Part shown: one piece after another, positions 43,528 to 53,122 of the stretch | Position numbering within the stretch: position 1 is the stretch's first letter | How the letters are laid out: the number at the start of each line of letters is the position of its first letter | Source: Cyclobacterium salsum | GTDB lineage: Bacteria; Bacteroidota; Bacteroidia; Cytophagales; Cyclobacteriaceae | Length of the DNA stretch: 64,000 nucleotides | Reading direction: 5' to 3' | Assembly: GCF_010119245.1 (NCBI RefSeq) | Contig: NZ_WNKG01000003.1 | Location: forward strand, 409,217 to 473,216 | Notes under the pieces: generated by a model | What the model was told of the DNA's origin: nothing | The model's input: the letters and a program-made list of their open reading frames with translations, nothing else | Database searches by the model: none | Position numbers and translations under genes: made by a program

Positions 43528-45738
43528 TCAGAACCTAAAAGTATACGCCAATTTCACGGTGGATTGGGTCTCTAAAACATCAAAACGATCCTCAAATTTC
43601 TGCCAATTATGATTGTGTACTACAAAAAGGGTATTACCGGGGTCGATCACCCAAATAAACCGACTGTTGGTTCCCAGCATGTTGGTTACATTATCGTATT
43701 GAATGTTGAAGTTTACCGATACCCATGGAGAGAAATCATAGCTGCTGATGAGCCGAAACAGATGGGTGTCAAAAGCTCCTTCCTGCAACCGTACCTGACT
43801 GAAAAGGTAGCTGCCCGTAAGATTTAGGCCTGCAAACGGACGAACGAACAAATCCATTTCCAGGTTTACTTGCCTACCCGTCCAGAATCCCATGTTTTCG
43901 ATCGTAAGGTTCCCCCCGATTTTTCGGAAAGGAGCCGTTTGAACCTCCAGGGAATAACCATTATTCTGGTATATTCCTTCCTGAATGAGGTACCGACCAT
44001 CCCGAAGCACATCAAAAATAAAATTAAGGTTCTCGTAATTATGATGAACATTTAAGTATAGGATGTCCCCAGTCTCCAACCGGATCCCCAAAAAGCGTAC
44101 ATTATGATTGATGGTGGCCGGTCGCCAGTCCATAAACATCAGGTATTCGAAATCATATTCCCAGCTGAGTTCCCGAATGGCTTTACTCTTATCGATCAAG
44201 GGGTTAAAAGTAAAGGTAGGTTGCAGGCGCCGAAAGCCATTTCTGGGCACGAAACCCACCGCTGGCGCGTATTGCTCACCAAACTCTCGGTAGGATACAT
44301 GGGCATCCCAGGGTTGGTTGGGGAAATTTACTCTGAATCCCCGAACCGATCGATCCATCAAATTGCTGGATTCTTCATAAAAGGTAGGGGTATGGCCTAC
44401 AAAAAAGGCCTGGAACTGTAAGTTGTTGTCGTCCAGAAAGCGGGAAGTGCTGAGACTTAAATCGGCACCAAACGTTTCCCGTACCGGAAGGCTGTCTCCA
44501 TCGGTATCCCGGCGGGTGTAAATGACTCCAATGGTACTTTCCGAAGCAAAATTTTGTAACACCCGGCCCACGGTGAAATGCTCTCCCGGTATACTACCCT
44601 CCGATCCGGTTCTGACTTGTAAGAAACCCACATCTGTTTCTTTGATTCTACCGATTAGCCTGGCACCGTGTTTTATGGGAATAGGATTGCCCCCTTCCAA
44701 ACCGATTCTTCGGCTAAAATAGGGGTTGGGATTGCTCGAAGGGGCAAACTGAAAGACATTAGAACCCTGCAAGAAAAAATCCCTTCTTTCCGGAAAAACC
44801 AAGGGAAAGCGGGTAAGGTTTACCTGGCGATTGTCTACTTCGGTTTCGGCAAAATCGGTATTGACGGTGATCCCCGCTTTTAGGTTTGGGGTAATATTAT
44901 AGTTTAGTTCTCCTCCTGCGTTGTAGGTAAAGGTCTGCCTGGTAGCCGTTTCCGGAACGTCTTTTGCACTGGATTGGGAAACGATCGCATACGGAATGGC
45001 TTCCAGCCCCAGCCCCTGATTGATTCCGCGTAACCCGGTTAGCTTACCGGCATTTTGCGGACGTTCTATGCCTTGGTTTCGCTGATGCCCTACCCATAAG
45101 CTGGTTTCATTCTTCCGCCGGACGGTGCGTAGGAAATTAATTCCCCAGACCTCATCGGAGGGGTCAAAGTTTAAGGTCATAAATGGAATCCGAATCTCAG
45201 CCGACCAGCCCTGATCGTCTATACTCACCCAGGCTCTCCAGATCCCGTTCCAATCTCTGTTTAAAGTGCTTCCCTGTCCCGTACGCAAGATCCCGTCACC
45301 CATAAGGCCTACCGGATTGATCTCGAAATAGAAACCGGAGCGTTGATCATTATAGGTGTCAAGGATTAAAGCAAACACGTCATCGGTGGATAGGTCGGCA
45401 TCCCTTCTTCGTTGAAACGCTTTGATTTGATCAGGCTGGCTATCGTATAGCCTGACCCCTATATACAGGTTTTTCTCATCAAATACCACCTTCACTTCCG
45501 TTTGCTCAGAAGCCAATTGTCCCTCCAGGGGTTCCTGCTGCCGGAACGCCGTGGCCACCTCTGCTTGCTGCCAAAAGTCCTCTTCCAGTCGGCCATCCAG
45601 TTCTGGTTGTACCTCGGCAGGGAGCGGATAGGCCCCTAAATCCTCCGATTGCCGGGCTATCCCCGGGAACAAAACAGAAAGTAAGCATCCTATGATTAGT
45701 ATAGACTGTTTGATAAGGCAGGTGATTTTATGAACCAC
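43528..45738 (-). CDS. DUF5916 outer-membrane protein with CBM9-like N-terminus
   Basis: A 736-residue protein with signal peptide (LIKQSILIIGCLLSVLFPGIA). Residues about 35-220 form a carbohydrate-binding family 9-like domain (PELDGRLEEDFWQQAEVATAF, VKVVFDEKNLYIGVRLYD). The rest is a DUF5916 barrel: GLEAIPYAIVSQS, NLKAGITVNTDFAETEVDNRQVN, RFPLVFPERRDFFLQGSN, FFSRRIGLEGG and the last strand STVKLAYTFRF. It starts with GTG. A second DUF5916 gene lies at 53123, so the two flank the TetR/SusCD block. The family is thought to be outer-membrane; binding of a sugar or other ligand by the CBM9-like part is inferred. Confidence 0.88.
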   Translation of the reverse strand: MVHKITCLIKQSILIIGCLLSVLFPGIARQSEDLGAYPLPAEVQPELDGRLEEDFWQQAEVATAFRQQEPLEGQLASEQTEVKVVFDEKNLYIGVRLYDSQPDQIKAFQRRRDADLSTDDVFALILDTYNDQRSGFYFEINPVGLMGDGILRTGQGSTLNRDWNGIWRAWVSIDDQGWSAEIRIPFMTLNFDPSDEVWGINFLRTVRRKNETSLWVGHQRNQGIERPQNAGKLTGLRGINQGLGLEAIPYAIVSQSSAKDVPETATRQTFTYNAGGELNYNITPNLKAGITVNTDFAETEVDNRQVNLTRFPLVFPERRDFFLQGSNVFQFAPSSNPNPYFSRRIGLEGGNPIPIKHGARLIGRIKETDVGFLQVRTGSEGSIPGEHFTVGRVLQNFASESTIGVIYTRRDTDGDSLPVRETFGADLSLSTSRFLDDNNLQFQAFFVGHTPTFYEESSNLMDRSVRGFRVNFPNQPWDAHVSYREFGEQYAPAVGFVPRNGFRRLQPTFTFNPLIDKSKAIRELSWEYDFEYLMFMDWRPATINHNVRFLGIRLETGDILYLNVHHNYENLNFIFDVLRDGRYLIQEGIYQNNGYSLEVQTAPFRKIGGNLTIENMGFWTGRQVNLEMDLFVRPFAGLNLTGSYLFSQVRLQEGAFDTHLFRLISSYDFSPWVSVNFNIQYDNVTNMLGTNSRFIWVIDPGNTLFVVHNHNWQKFEDRFDVLETQSTVKLAYTFRF

Positions 45739-45833
45739 AAATTAGGGGAATACAAATGGACTGTTCCATGTTTTTTTTACGAGAGGTTGGAATTTGCCAC
45801 TTTTACCAATCCATCCCGGCAAAAATAAAAAGA

Positions 45834-46466
45834 CTATCCCCCGCTAGAATACATGCCTTTGCCTGATTGTATGCGGTTGATTTCTGCGTAAATGAGATCA
45901 TATACCTGGTTTTTGAATAGTTCCAGTTTTTGATCGTATTCCCTGGCCTCATCCATCATGGACAAATAATAGTAGGCTCCCTCAATCACGACAAAAATTT
46001 TTTCCGCCAACAGCCCCGTATCGCCGCTTACGAGTACTTCGTCTTTATCCAAAAGGTTTTTGAGGGTTACCCGCAGTTTCACATGTAGGTTTTTGTACTC
46101 CTTTTTAATGGATTGATCCCGGAAGATAAAGGCATAACAGCTGAAAAACACGCCATCATCAAAAAGCAGGTTCCATTCTCTGGAAAAAAGCCGCTCGACC
46201 AATAACTCAGGGTCTACCCTGGGATTATTTTCAAGCTTACTGATAATGGGTTTGTAGATAAGTTGGTATTGATGGAGAATATGATCAATTAACCCAAGAA
46301 TCAGTAGGCGTTTGTTTGGGAAGTAATGCATGACCAAACTTGGGGGCATGCCCAGGTGTTTGCCGATTTTGGCAATGGACACATTTTCCAACCCTTCCCG
46401 GCGGGACAACTCATACATACCGGAAATTATCTCCTTCTTTCTTTCCTTTCGGATCGTATTTTTCAT
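45834..46466 (-). CDS. TetR/AcrR family transcriptional regulator
   Basis: I start at the ATG giving MKNTIRKERKKEIISGMYEL, about 210 residues; an earlier TTG adds only eight. The DNA-binding helix-turn-helix lies near residues 28-48 (NVSIAKIGKHLGMPPSLVMHYFPNK). The rest is an all-helical ligand-binding domain without a recognised subfamily. The gene is divergent from susC with about 195 bases between, in which two clear inverted repeats sit. It probably represses itself and may control the SusCD operon in response to a small molecule. It also lies 95 bases upstream of a DUF5916 gene on the same strand, which may be in its operon. Confidence 0.9.
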   Translation of the reverse strand: MKNTIRKERKKEIISGMYELSRREGLENVSIAKIGKHLGMPPSLVMHYFPNKRLLILGLIDHILHQYQLIYKPIISKLENNPRVDPELLVERLFSREWNLLFDDGVFFSCYAFIFRDQSIKKEYKNLHVKLRVTLKNLLDKDEVLVSGDTGLLAEKIFVVIEGAYYYLSMMDEAREYDQKLELFKNQVYDLIYAEINRIQSGKGMYSSGG

Positions 46467-46483
46467 ATTGTTTAAGAATAAAA

Positions 46484-46499
46484 ATCGCAATTTAGCGAT
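46484..46499. promoter_or_regulatory. Candidate TetR operator (ATCGC-N6-GCGAT)
   Basis: A perfect 5-bp inverted repeat with a six-base centre, 18 bases before the tetR ATG and inside its likely promoter. Length and place fit auto-repression by the adjacent TetR protein. A related half-site AAATCGCAA occurs again at about 46622. Confidence 0.4.
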
Positions 46500-46545
46500 A
46501 AAAATATTCTTTATGCGGATTTTTTATTAGTTTTGAATTATTTAA

Positions 46546-46565
46546 TATTGAATGAATATTCAATA
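46546..46565. promoter_or_regulatory. Candidate operator palindrome (TATTGAAT-N4-ATTCAATA)
   Basis: A perfect 8-bp inverted repeat with a four-base spacer in the tetR-susC gap, about 95 bases before susC. It is a typical dimer-binding site size for TetR-like proteins. AT-rich DNA makes chance palindromes possible, but a 16-base match is strong. Confidence 0.45.
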
Positions 46566-46660
46566 AATAATTAGTAATTCTAAGGTAACAGCAAGGTAAT
46601 ACAGACGAAGTAACTTGCCGGAAATCGCAAATCAGTATTTATCACCAATACCTAAATAAT

Positions 46661-49600
46661 ATGCAAAAAATGTTACAACAATTTAAAGAAATCAAAAGGA
46701 AAGCAGGTTTTTTAACCTTGCTGCTCAGTTTGATGCTACTGGGGGCCGCACAGGCTCAAATAGTGGTAACAGGAATGGTTAAAGATGGGGTGGAAGACCT
46801 GCCCCTGCCCGGTGTCTCCGTTTACCAAAAGGGAGGAAACAATGTTAGCATCACGGATATCGATGGTGAGTACAGGATTGAGGTGGCATCCCCTCAGTCA
46901 GAACTCGTTTTTTCCTTTATCGGTTTTGAGACACAAAATATCATCGTAGGCGACCGTACGACCATTGATGTCACCCTTTCGGCAGAAGAAACGCTGTTGG
47001 AACAGGTGGTGGTCGTTGGATATGGCACTCAAAAGAAAATCAACCTGACCGGTGCAGTCGATCAGGTATCCGGAGAAGACATCATCAACCGGCCCGTTGC
47101 CAATGTCATGCAAGGCTTACAGGGAGCCAGCCCCGGTTTGAACATCACCTATTCCGGAGGCCGTCCCGGTACCGTTCCGGATATCAATATTCGGGGTTTT
47201 ACCTCCATCAATGGGGGAGGTCCTCTGATCGTGATCGACGGCATCGCCGTAGCTGACGAAGATTTGCTTCGTTTAAATCCGGCAGATATTGAGTCGTTTT
47301 CTGTATTGAGAGATGCGGCTTCTGCAGCGATCTATGGCGCAAGGGCAGCATTCGGAGTGGTGCTGATCACTACCAAGCAAGGCGGTAGTAAACAGAAGAT
47401 ATCCTACAACAGCAATTTCTCCTGGGGAAAGCCTACCGTGCTTCCCGGGCCGGTGACCGATCCTTACATCTATTCCCGAGTCATGGACCAGGCTACCAGC
47501 AATACGCCCTGGAATTATATTAATTTCAATGACTTTCATTATCAGTGGGCCAGAGAACGTTCCGCGGATCCCAGCGTGGAAGACGTGCGTGTAGATCCCA
47601 ATAACCCCAATCAATGGGCTTATATGGGGAATAATGACTGGTACGGGTATTATTTTAACGATGCCAGTTTCTCAACCAATCAAAGTATGTCCATCAGCGG
47701 GAGTTCCAATAACGAGAACCTGCCCATGACCTATTATGTGTCCGGGGACTATACCCGTGAAAACGGTATGAATAAGCTTCAGCCCGATAATTGGGACCGC
47801 TATTCCCTTCGAGCGCGGGTAACAGCGACCCCTAAGAAATGGTTGAAACTGGATAATAACCTGAATATTTACCAAACCAAACGGGCAGAGTCTACCAATG
47901 ACATCACCGATATTTATTATTTGACTCCTATTGAAGTGGCCGAAAACCCTGACGGAACCTGGGCCAATACCGATGCCGGTAGACTGGCTGCCCGTCTGGT
48001 AGATGGAGGCAGGAACCGCGAAGACATGTTTGGGTTTCATAATATACTCCGTGCCACCGGTACGTTCCTTAACGGCGACCTGACCGTGACGGGAAATGGG
48101 AGCTTTAAGCGGGAACAGTGGATTTATGGATGGGACCGAAGAAAATTTGAGATCGGTTTTGGTCCGGATGATGTGCGAACCGAAGGGGGAGATGGCCTGG
48201 TAGCCGAAAGAAATGGCAACCTGCAAAATACCATCTTTGATCTTTATGGAAACTATACCAAATCCTTTGGGGATCACTCCATCAACATTCTGGCAGGATA
48301 TAACCAGGAGAGTTATTCCTACTCCTCTGTCGAATCGGAAAGAAGGGTCTTGATATCCTCCTCTTTGCCCTACCTGGGCCTCACTACCGGGGATTCGTTT
48401 ATTCGCCCGGGATATAGTTCCTATGCTACCCAAAGTGTGTTTGGGAGGGCTAATTATACCTATGACAACAAATACATCCTGGAATTTAACGGCCGGTACG
48501 ACGGTTCGTCCCGATTCCCTTCCTCCAACCGATGGGGCTTCTTCCCTTCCATTTCAGGAGCATGGATTATCAGTGATGAAGGATTTTTTCAGGACATGGC
48601 CATGGGAGCCGCTCCCACACTTAAAGTTAGGGGCTCTTACGGAAGTCTGGGAAATCAGAATGTTTCCAACTTTGGTTACCTGCAGGCATTGCCCACCGGA
48701 CTATCCGATTACCTGATCGGTGGCGACCGACAGGTAATTGTTGAAAATGCCCCGGAACTAGCCGTGGATCCCAATTTCTATACCTGGGAGCGGGTTATTA
48801 CGACCAATTTTGGCCTGGATCTGGGATTATGGGAAGATAAGTTCTTTGCCACCTTCGATTATTTTATCCGGGATACCAAAGACATGCTGACCAATCCGGT
48901 GGAACTACCTGGCGTATTGGGCACCTCTCCCCCTCAGCAAAATGCAGCCGACCTGCAAACCAAAGGCTGGGAGCTTTCTTTAAATTACCGAAATCAATTT
49001 GGTAGTTACGAAAAGCCGGTTCAGTTCTCGTCTAAGTTCTTTGTCTCCGATTCCAGGTCCTTTATTACCCGATTCGAAAACGAGCAGGGTTTGCTATCTA
49101 ACTACAGAGTAGGCCAGGAAGTAGGCGAGATCTGGGGCTTGGTAAATGACGGAATGTTCAGCACAGAGGATGAGATCAGTCAGTTGGACCAATCGGCAAT
49201 TGTTCCCTGGGGCGCACTGGATATCGTCCCAGGATGGCCCCGATACCAGGATTTAAACAACGATGGTAAAATTGAGCAGGGCCTTACGGAAACGGATTCC
49301 AAGGACCTTACCATCATCGGCAACAGCCGAGCCCGGTACCAATTGGGAGCCAACCTGAATGTATCCTGGAATGGCTTTGACATGTCCATGTTCTTGCAAG
49401 GAGTAGGCCGTCAGGATTATTATCCCCAACACTACCTCTTCTGGGGACCCTACCAGCAGCCTTACGCCAATATTTACCCCTGGAACCTGGATTTCTACCG
49501 GGGACAGGCTGACGGGGAGGCGCTGCGGGCCCAGCACAGCCAGTCCTATCTGGATGCCGGTTTAGCCGATCAGAACCTGGACTCCAGGTATCCGGTACTC

Positions 49601-49894
49601 CAGTCCTGGTTGGCGGACAACAATTATGGAACCGGACTGGATATCCCTCAAACCGGCTATTTACTAAATGCCGCTTATGTAAGGGTAAAAAACCTGACCG
49701 TTGGTTACTCGGTTCCGCAGGAAATCGCTGCCAAAATCAATGCCAGCCGAATACGGTTTTTTGTGACAGGTGAAAATCTATTCGAGTTTTCGGCCATCAA
49801 ATCCTTTGTGGATCCCGAATCGGTTAATAATGGCTACGGCTGGTCTTACCCTTTCCAGAGAAGGTATTCATTTGGTGTAAACATTGACCTTTAA
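46661..49894 (+). CDS. SusC/RagA family TonB-dependent outer-membrane transporter
   Basis: A 1077-residue TonB-dependent receptor. The signal peptide (AGFLTLLLSLMLLGAAQAQ) is followed by a carboxypeptidase-D-like domain (about 34-115: VTGMVKDGVEDLPLPGVSV, ITDIDGEYRIEV), the TonB box EQVVVVGYG, a plug (GLQGASPGLNI, PDINIRGFTSINGGGPLIVIDG, YGARAAFGVVLITTK) and a long barrel ending FGVNIDL. It forms a two-part pore with the SusD protein encoded 13 bases downstream, taking in ligand with energy from TonB. No glycoside hydrolase, sulfatase or protease is encoded beside it, so the usual sugar substrate cannot be assumed. An extracytoplasmic sigma/anti-sigma signalling extension (STN domain) is absent. 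Confidence 0.95.
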   Translation: MQKMLQQFKEIKRKAGFLTLLLSLMLLGAAQAQIVVTGMVKDGVEDLPLPGVSVYQKGGNNVSITDIDGEYRIEVASPQSELVFSFIGFETQNIIVGDRTTIDVTLSAEETLLEQVVVVGYGTQKKINLTGAVDQVSGEDIINRPVANVMQGLQGASPGLNITYSGGRPGTVPDINIRGFTSINGGGPLIVIDGIAVADEDLLRLNPADIESFSVLRDAASAAIYGARAAFGVVLITTKQGGSKQKISYNSNFSWGKPTVLPGPVTDPYIYSRVMDQATSNTPWNYINFNDFHYQWARERSADPSVEDVRVDPNNPNQWAYMGNNDWYGYYFNDASFSTNQSMSISGSSNNENLPMTYYVSGDYTRENGMNKLQPDNWDRYSLRARVTATPKKWLKLDNNLNIYQTKRAESTNDITDIYYLTPIEVAENPDGTWANTDAGRLAARLVDGGRNREDMFGFHNILRATGTFLNGDLTVTGNGSFKREQWIYGWDRRKFEIGFGPDDVRTEGGDGLVAERNGNLQNTIFDLYGNYTKSFGDHSINILAGYNQESYSYSSVESERRVLISSSLPYLGLTTGDSFIRPGYSSYATQSVFGRANYTYDNKYILEFNGRYDGSSRFPSSNRWGFFPSISGAWIISDEGFFQDMAMGAAPTLKVRGSYGSLGNQNVSNFGYLQALPTGLSDYLIGGDRQVIVENAPELAVDPNFYTWERVITTNFGLDLGLWEDKFFATFDYFIRDTKDMLTNPVELPGVLGTSPPQQNAADLQTKGWELSLNYRNQFGSYEKPVQFSSKFFVSDSRSFITRFENEQGLLSNYRVGQEVGEIWGLVNDGMFSTEDEISQLDQSAIVPWGALDIVPGWPRYQDLNNDGKIEQGLTETDSKDLTIIGNSRARYQLGANLNVSWNGFDMSMFLQGVGRQDYYPQHYLFWGPYQQPYANIYPWNLDFYRGQADGEALRAQHSQSYLDAGLADQNLDSRYPVLQSWLADNNYGTGLDIPQTGYLLNAAYVRVKNLTVGYSVPQEIAAKINASRIRFFVTGENLFEFSAIKSFVDPESVNNGYGWSYPFQRRYSFGVNIDL

Positions 49895-49906
49895 TTCTAG
49901 AAAAAA

Positions 49907-51706
49907 ATGAAAAGATATAGCATATATACCCTGATACTAAGTCTATTCTGTTTTTCGGCTTGCGATGAAGAGTTTATGGACAGGTATCCCCAGACATCCA
50001 TATCACCCGAAGAATTTTTTAAAACCGAGGAAGACCTGAGGTTGTACGTGGATGGGTTGCTTTCCCTGCCGGATATGTTTGAATATCAGGCGGATCAAAG
50101 CAGTGATAATATGGCCACAACGGGGGCCGTGGAGATAAAAAGTATCATGACGGGTACTCCTAATTCGCAAAACATCACCAGCGGATGGGATTGGGAGCGG
50201 CTCCGTAACATTAATTATTTTCTGGAAAACAGTCCAAATGCGGATGCCAGTCCGGAGGCCATACAGCATTACGAGGGCCTGGCCAGGTACTACCGCGCTG
50301 TATTCTACTTTGACAAGGTAAAGCGGTACTCGGATGTGCCTTGGTACGGTCAGCTTTTAAACCCCTCGGATGAGGAGTTGTTGTACAAAGGCCGTGATTC
50401 CAGAGAGACCGTTGTATCCGGTATAATGGAAGATTTAGACTTTGCAGCAGCGCATGTCTGGGAAGATGTCCCCAGCGGTACCCCAGGCAACTGGGCGGTT
50501 AAAGCCTTCTATGCTCGCGTTGCCTTATACGAAGGCTCCTACCGAAAGTATCACGAGGAGTTGGGGCTGCAGGGATCTGCCAATGATTTTCTTACCCTGG
50601 CGAGAGACCTGTCAAAGGAAATTATGGATTCCGGTAATTTCTCCCTTCACCAAACTGGCAATCCTGAAAGTGATTACAAGGCCTTATTTAACAGCCAGGA
50701 CCTTTCCGGCAATAGCGAAGTAATGCTCTTCAATCCCTACGATCTGAATAAAGATAAAAATAGCGATATCAATTATACGGTTTTTGGCACCTACGAACAA
50801 TCCCCATCCAGAGACCTGGTGCAAACCTACCTGATGCGGGACGGTTCCCGGTTTACAGATCGACCCGGATTCGAAACCCTGCTTTATGTGGACGAATTCG
50901 AAAACAGGGATCCGCGCATGTCCCAGACCCTGGTCTATCCGGGTTGGGTGAGAGCACCGGAGCCGGATGCGTTTATTCCTATCCTAAACCGAAATTTTAC
51001 GGGCTACTTTCAGCAAAAAGGATATAATAATACGACCGATAACATTGCCCTGGGTAGCCTTGATTTCCCGGTATACCGGTATGCGGAAGTATTGCTTACT
51101 TATGCGGAGGCACTGGCCGAATTGGGTAGCCTGACACAGGCGGATGCCGATATTTCGGTGAACCTGCTGCGCCAGCGAGCCGGCATGCCGGATTTGCAGG
51201 TGTCGCAGGCCAATGCCTTGCCGGATGCCTTTCTTACTGCCAAGTATCCCAATGTAAGCGGTCCGATGACGGGAGCAATATTGGAAGTACGCAGGGAACG
51301 AAGGGTGGAATTTGCCCTGGAGGGGTACCGATACGATGACCTGATGCGCTGGTCAGCAGGTGAGTTACTGGAAAACATCCCTGAAGGCATGTATTTTCCA
51401 GGCCTTGGAAAATACGATATGACTGGAGATGGTATCGAGGACATCATATTGATAGACAAGGATGCGGACGTTCCGGGCGATCCCGAAAAAGAAACCAATT
51501 CCCTGGGCAATATGCTCATCTATTACAAAACCGGTACGGTCGATGATAACGTGACCGTATACATGGAAAATGGCGCCCAGGGGGGTACCTTGGTGACAGA
51601 GACCACAGAACGAAGTTTTGAAGACCCCAAGTATTATTACCGTCCGATTCCTTTTCAACAAATAAGCTTAAATCCGAATCTGGAACAGATCTTTGGATGG
51701 GAATAA
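49907..51706 (+). CDS. SusD/RagB family substrate-binding lipoprotein
   Basis: 599 residues with a lipoprotein signal ending FSAC (Cys near 19) followed by DEEFMDRYPQTSISPEEFF, the classic SusD start. The TPR-like fold has WERLRNINYFLENS, LARYYRAVFYFDKVKRYSDVPWYG and VKAFYARVALYEGSYRKY; the C-terminal RagB part shows DFPVYRYAEVLLTYAEALAELG, INLLRQRAGM-like VNLLRQRAGM, VRRERRVEFALEGYRYDDLMRW and YYYRPIPFQQISLNPNLEQ. It sits on the outside of the outer membrane as the lid of the SusC pore. It is followed by a strong hairpin with a T tract, so transcription may end or drop here. Confidence 0.95.
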   Translation: MKRYSIYTLILSLFCFSACDEEFMDRYPQTSISPEEFFKTEEDLRLYVDGLLSLPDMFEYQADQSSDNMATTGAVEIKSIMTGTPNSQNITSGWDWERLRNINYFLENSPNADASPEAIQHYEGLARYYRAVFYFDKVKRYSDVPWYGQLLNPSDEELLYKGRDSRETVVSGIMEDLDFAAAHVWEDVPSGTPGNWAVKAFYARVALYEGSYRKYHEELGLQGSANDFLTLARDLSKEIMDSGNFSLHQTGNPESDYKALFNSQDLSGNSEVMLFNPYDLNKDKNSDINYTVFGTYEQSPSRDLVQTYLMRDGSRFTDRPGFETLLYVDEFENRDPRMSQTLVYPGWVRAPEPDAFIPILNRNFTGYFQQKGYNNTTDNIALGSLDFPVYRYAEVLLTYAEALAELGSLTQADADISVNLLRQRAGMPDLQVSQANALPDAFLTAKYPNVSGPMTGAILEVRRERRVEFALEGYRYDDLMRWSAGELLENIPEGMYFPGLGKYDMTGDGIEDIILIDKDADVPGDPEKETNSLGNMLIYYKTGTVDDNVTVYMENGAQGGTLVTETTERSFEDPKYYYRPIPFQQISLNPNLEQIFGWE

Positions 51707-51728
51707 TACCTTCTTAAAATTATTAATG

Positions 51729-51764
51729 GTAAGCTGCCGGAATTTCCGGTGGCTTACTTTTTTT
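51729..51764 (+). terminator. Intrinsic terminator or attenuating hairpin after susD
   Basis: GTAAGCTGCCGGAA pairs with TTCCGGTGGCTTAC through about 13 bp with two wobble pairs and a tiny loop, followed by seven Ts. It begins 23 bases after the susD stop and ends 33 bases before the phosphodiesterase ATG. Either it ends the susCD transcript or lowers expression of the genes after it. Confidence 0.85.
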
Positions 51765-51797
51765 CTATACCCGGTAAAATGTAACCTGAAACAACAT

Positions 51798-53030
51798 ATG
51801 ATGAATAGAATGTATATCCTGACGGTCCTTTTTTTAGGCATTTTCCTGACTGCCTTTCAGGCTAGTGCTCAGGAAAAGAAAACCTTATTTATAATCTTAG
51901 ACGGGATTCAGCGCGAACTGCTGCTCAAAAACCCTACTCCCAACCTGGACGATATCATCTCCGAAGGAGGTTATTTTCCGGCCTACGTAGGAGGAGCAAA
52001 GGGGGGATACTCCGAAACCCCCACCATATCGGCTGTGGGTTACAATAGCCTGCTTACCGGTGTTTGGGTCAACAAACACAACGTAAAAGGAAATAGTATC
52101 CGCCGGCCTAATTATAATTACTGGACGATTTTCAGGCATCTCCAGAACAATTACCCCAACAAGACCACTGCCGTGTACTCCACCTGGCTGGATAACCGCA
52201 CCAAGTTGGTAGGAGAAAACCTGGAAGCCACAGGAAAGTTGCAGTTGGACTATCACTTTGATGGCCTGGAAGTCGATACCCTTGGATATCCCCATGACGA
52301 TAAAAGTGATTATATCAAAAGAATCGACCAGGAAGTGGCTGCGTATGCGGCCGAAGATGTCCGAGAAAAAGCACCGGATCTGACCTGGGTGTACCTACAG
52401 TACACCGATGATATGGGGCATCGCTTCGGAGCGAGTCCCGAAATGGATCTGGGAATTCAGGAAGCAGACCGACAGGTTGGGATGATTTGGGATGCCATCC
52501 AGGAGCGGGAAAAGAGGTTTGATGAAGAATGGCTGATTGTCATCACTACTGATCACGGCCGGGGAGAAGGGGGATTTCACCATGGAGGCCAGTCTGATGA
52601 AGAAAGGGCTACCTGGATTATTACCAATAATGCCCTCAATGAAATCGCCTCCCAGACACCCGGAATCGTGGATATTTTCCCAACCATGGCCACCTATATG
52701 GGGATTACGATTCCGAAGAATCAAGCCATGGAAGTCGATGGGGTTTCCCTTTTAGGGGAGGCGTATGCCTCTCATTTGACGGGCGCGCTATCCGGTACGG
52801 AATTACAATTGAATTGGAAAAGCTATGGAAAGGAAGAAACGGCCCGGGTTTGGATCACCCCTACGAATCAATTCCGGTACGGCAACTCAGACCTTTACCG
52901 ACAGTTGGGGGAAGTGAACTTGGAAGACGGTTCGGCAACTTTTGATATTAATGTTCCCCAGGATAACCTGAAAGTGGTTCTGGAATTGCCCAACGGATTT
53001 ATTAATGTGTGGGTAAATAGCACCGATTGA
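51798..53030 (+). CDS. Alkaline phosphatase-superfamily phosphodiesterase (NPP-like), secreted
   Basis: The ATG at MMNRMYILTVLFLGIFLTAF is preferred because it starts a signal peptide and lies after the susD terminator; 410 residues. Metal ligands of the superfamily are visible: Asp35 in ILDGIQ, Asp204 and His208 in TDDMGHRFG, Asp252-His253 in TTDHGRG and His261 or 262 in FHHGG. The nucleophile region reads ETPTISAVGYNSLLTG; by alignment the usual Thr is Ser78 and the phosphate-binding Asn is missing, so activity may be altered. Homologues cleave nucleotides, phospholipid headgroups or sugar phosphates. Position after susCD suggests it processes what that pair imports. Confidence 0.85.
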   Translation: MMNRMYILTVLFLGIFLTAFQASAQEKKTLFIILDGIQRELLLKNPTPNLDDIISEGGYFPAYVGGAKGGYSETPTISAVGYNSLLTGVWVNKHNVKGNSIRRPNYNYWTIFRHLQNNYPNKTTAVYSTWLDNRTKLVGENLEATGKLQLDYHFDGLEVDTLGYPHDDKSDYIKRIDQEVAAYAAEDVREKAPDLTWVYLQYTDDMGHRFGASPEMDLGIQEADRQVGMIWDAIQEREKRFDEEWLIVITTDHGRGEGGFHHGGQSDEERATWIITNNALNEIASQTPGIVDIFPTMATYMGITIPKNQAMEVDGVSLLGEAYASHLTGALSGTELQLNWKSYGKEETARVWITPTNQFRYGNSDLYRQLGEVNLEDGSATFDINVPQDNLKVVLELPNGFINVWVNSTD

Positions 53031-53074
53031 TCCTTGTTTAGCAGGTTTACCTACCATTTGTGTAAATCTAATGA

Positions 53075-53082
53075 TATATTTG
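53075..53082 (+). promoter_or_regulatory. -7 promoter element (TATATTTG) before the second DUF5916 gene
   Basis: Exact match to TAnnTTTG, 41 bases before the ATG, with a TTTG at 53057-53060 somewhat closer than the normal -33 position. It suggests that this gene can be expressed apart from the phosphodiesterase. Confidence 0.45.
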
Positions 53083-53122
53083 GCGTTTAAGGTCCTAAAT
53101 TGGACTTTGAACGTCAATTTTA

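Noticed and set aside
51693..51797. An upstream start for the phosphodiesterase
   Set aside because: It would place the start inside susD and before the terminator, and it would add 35 residues ahead of a clear signal peptide.
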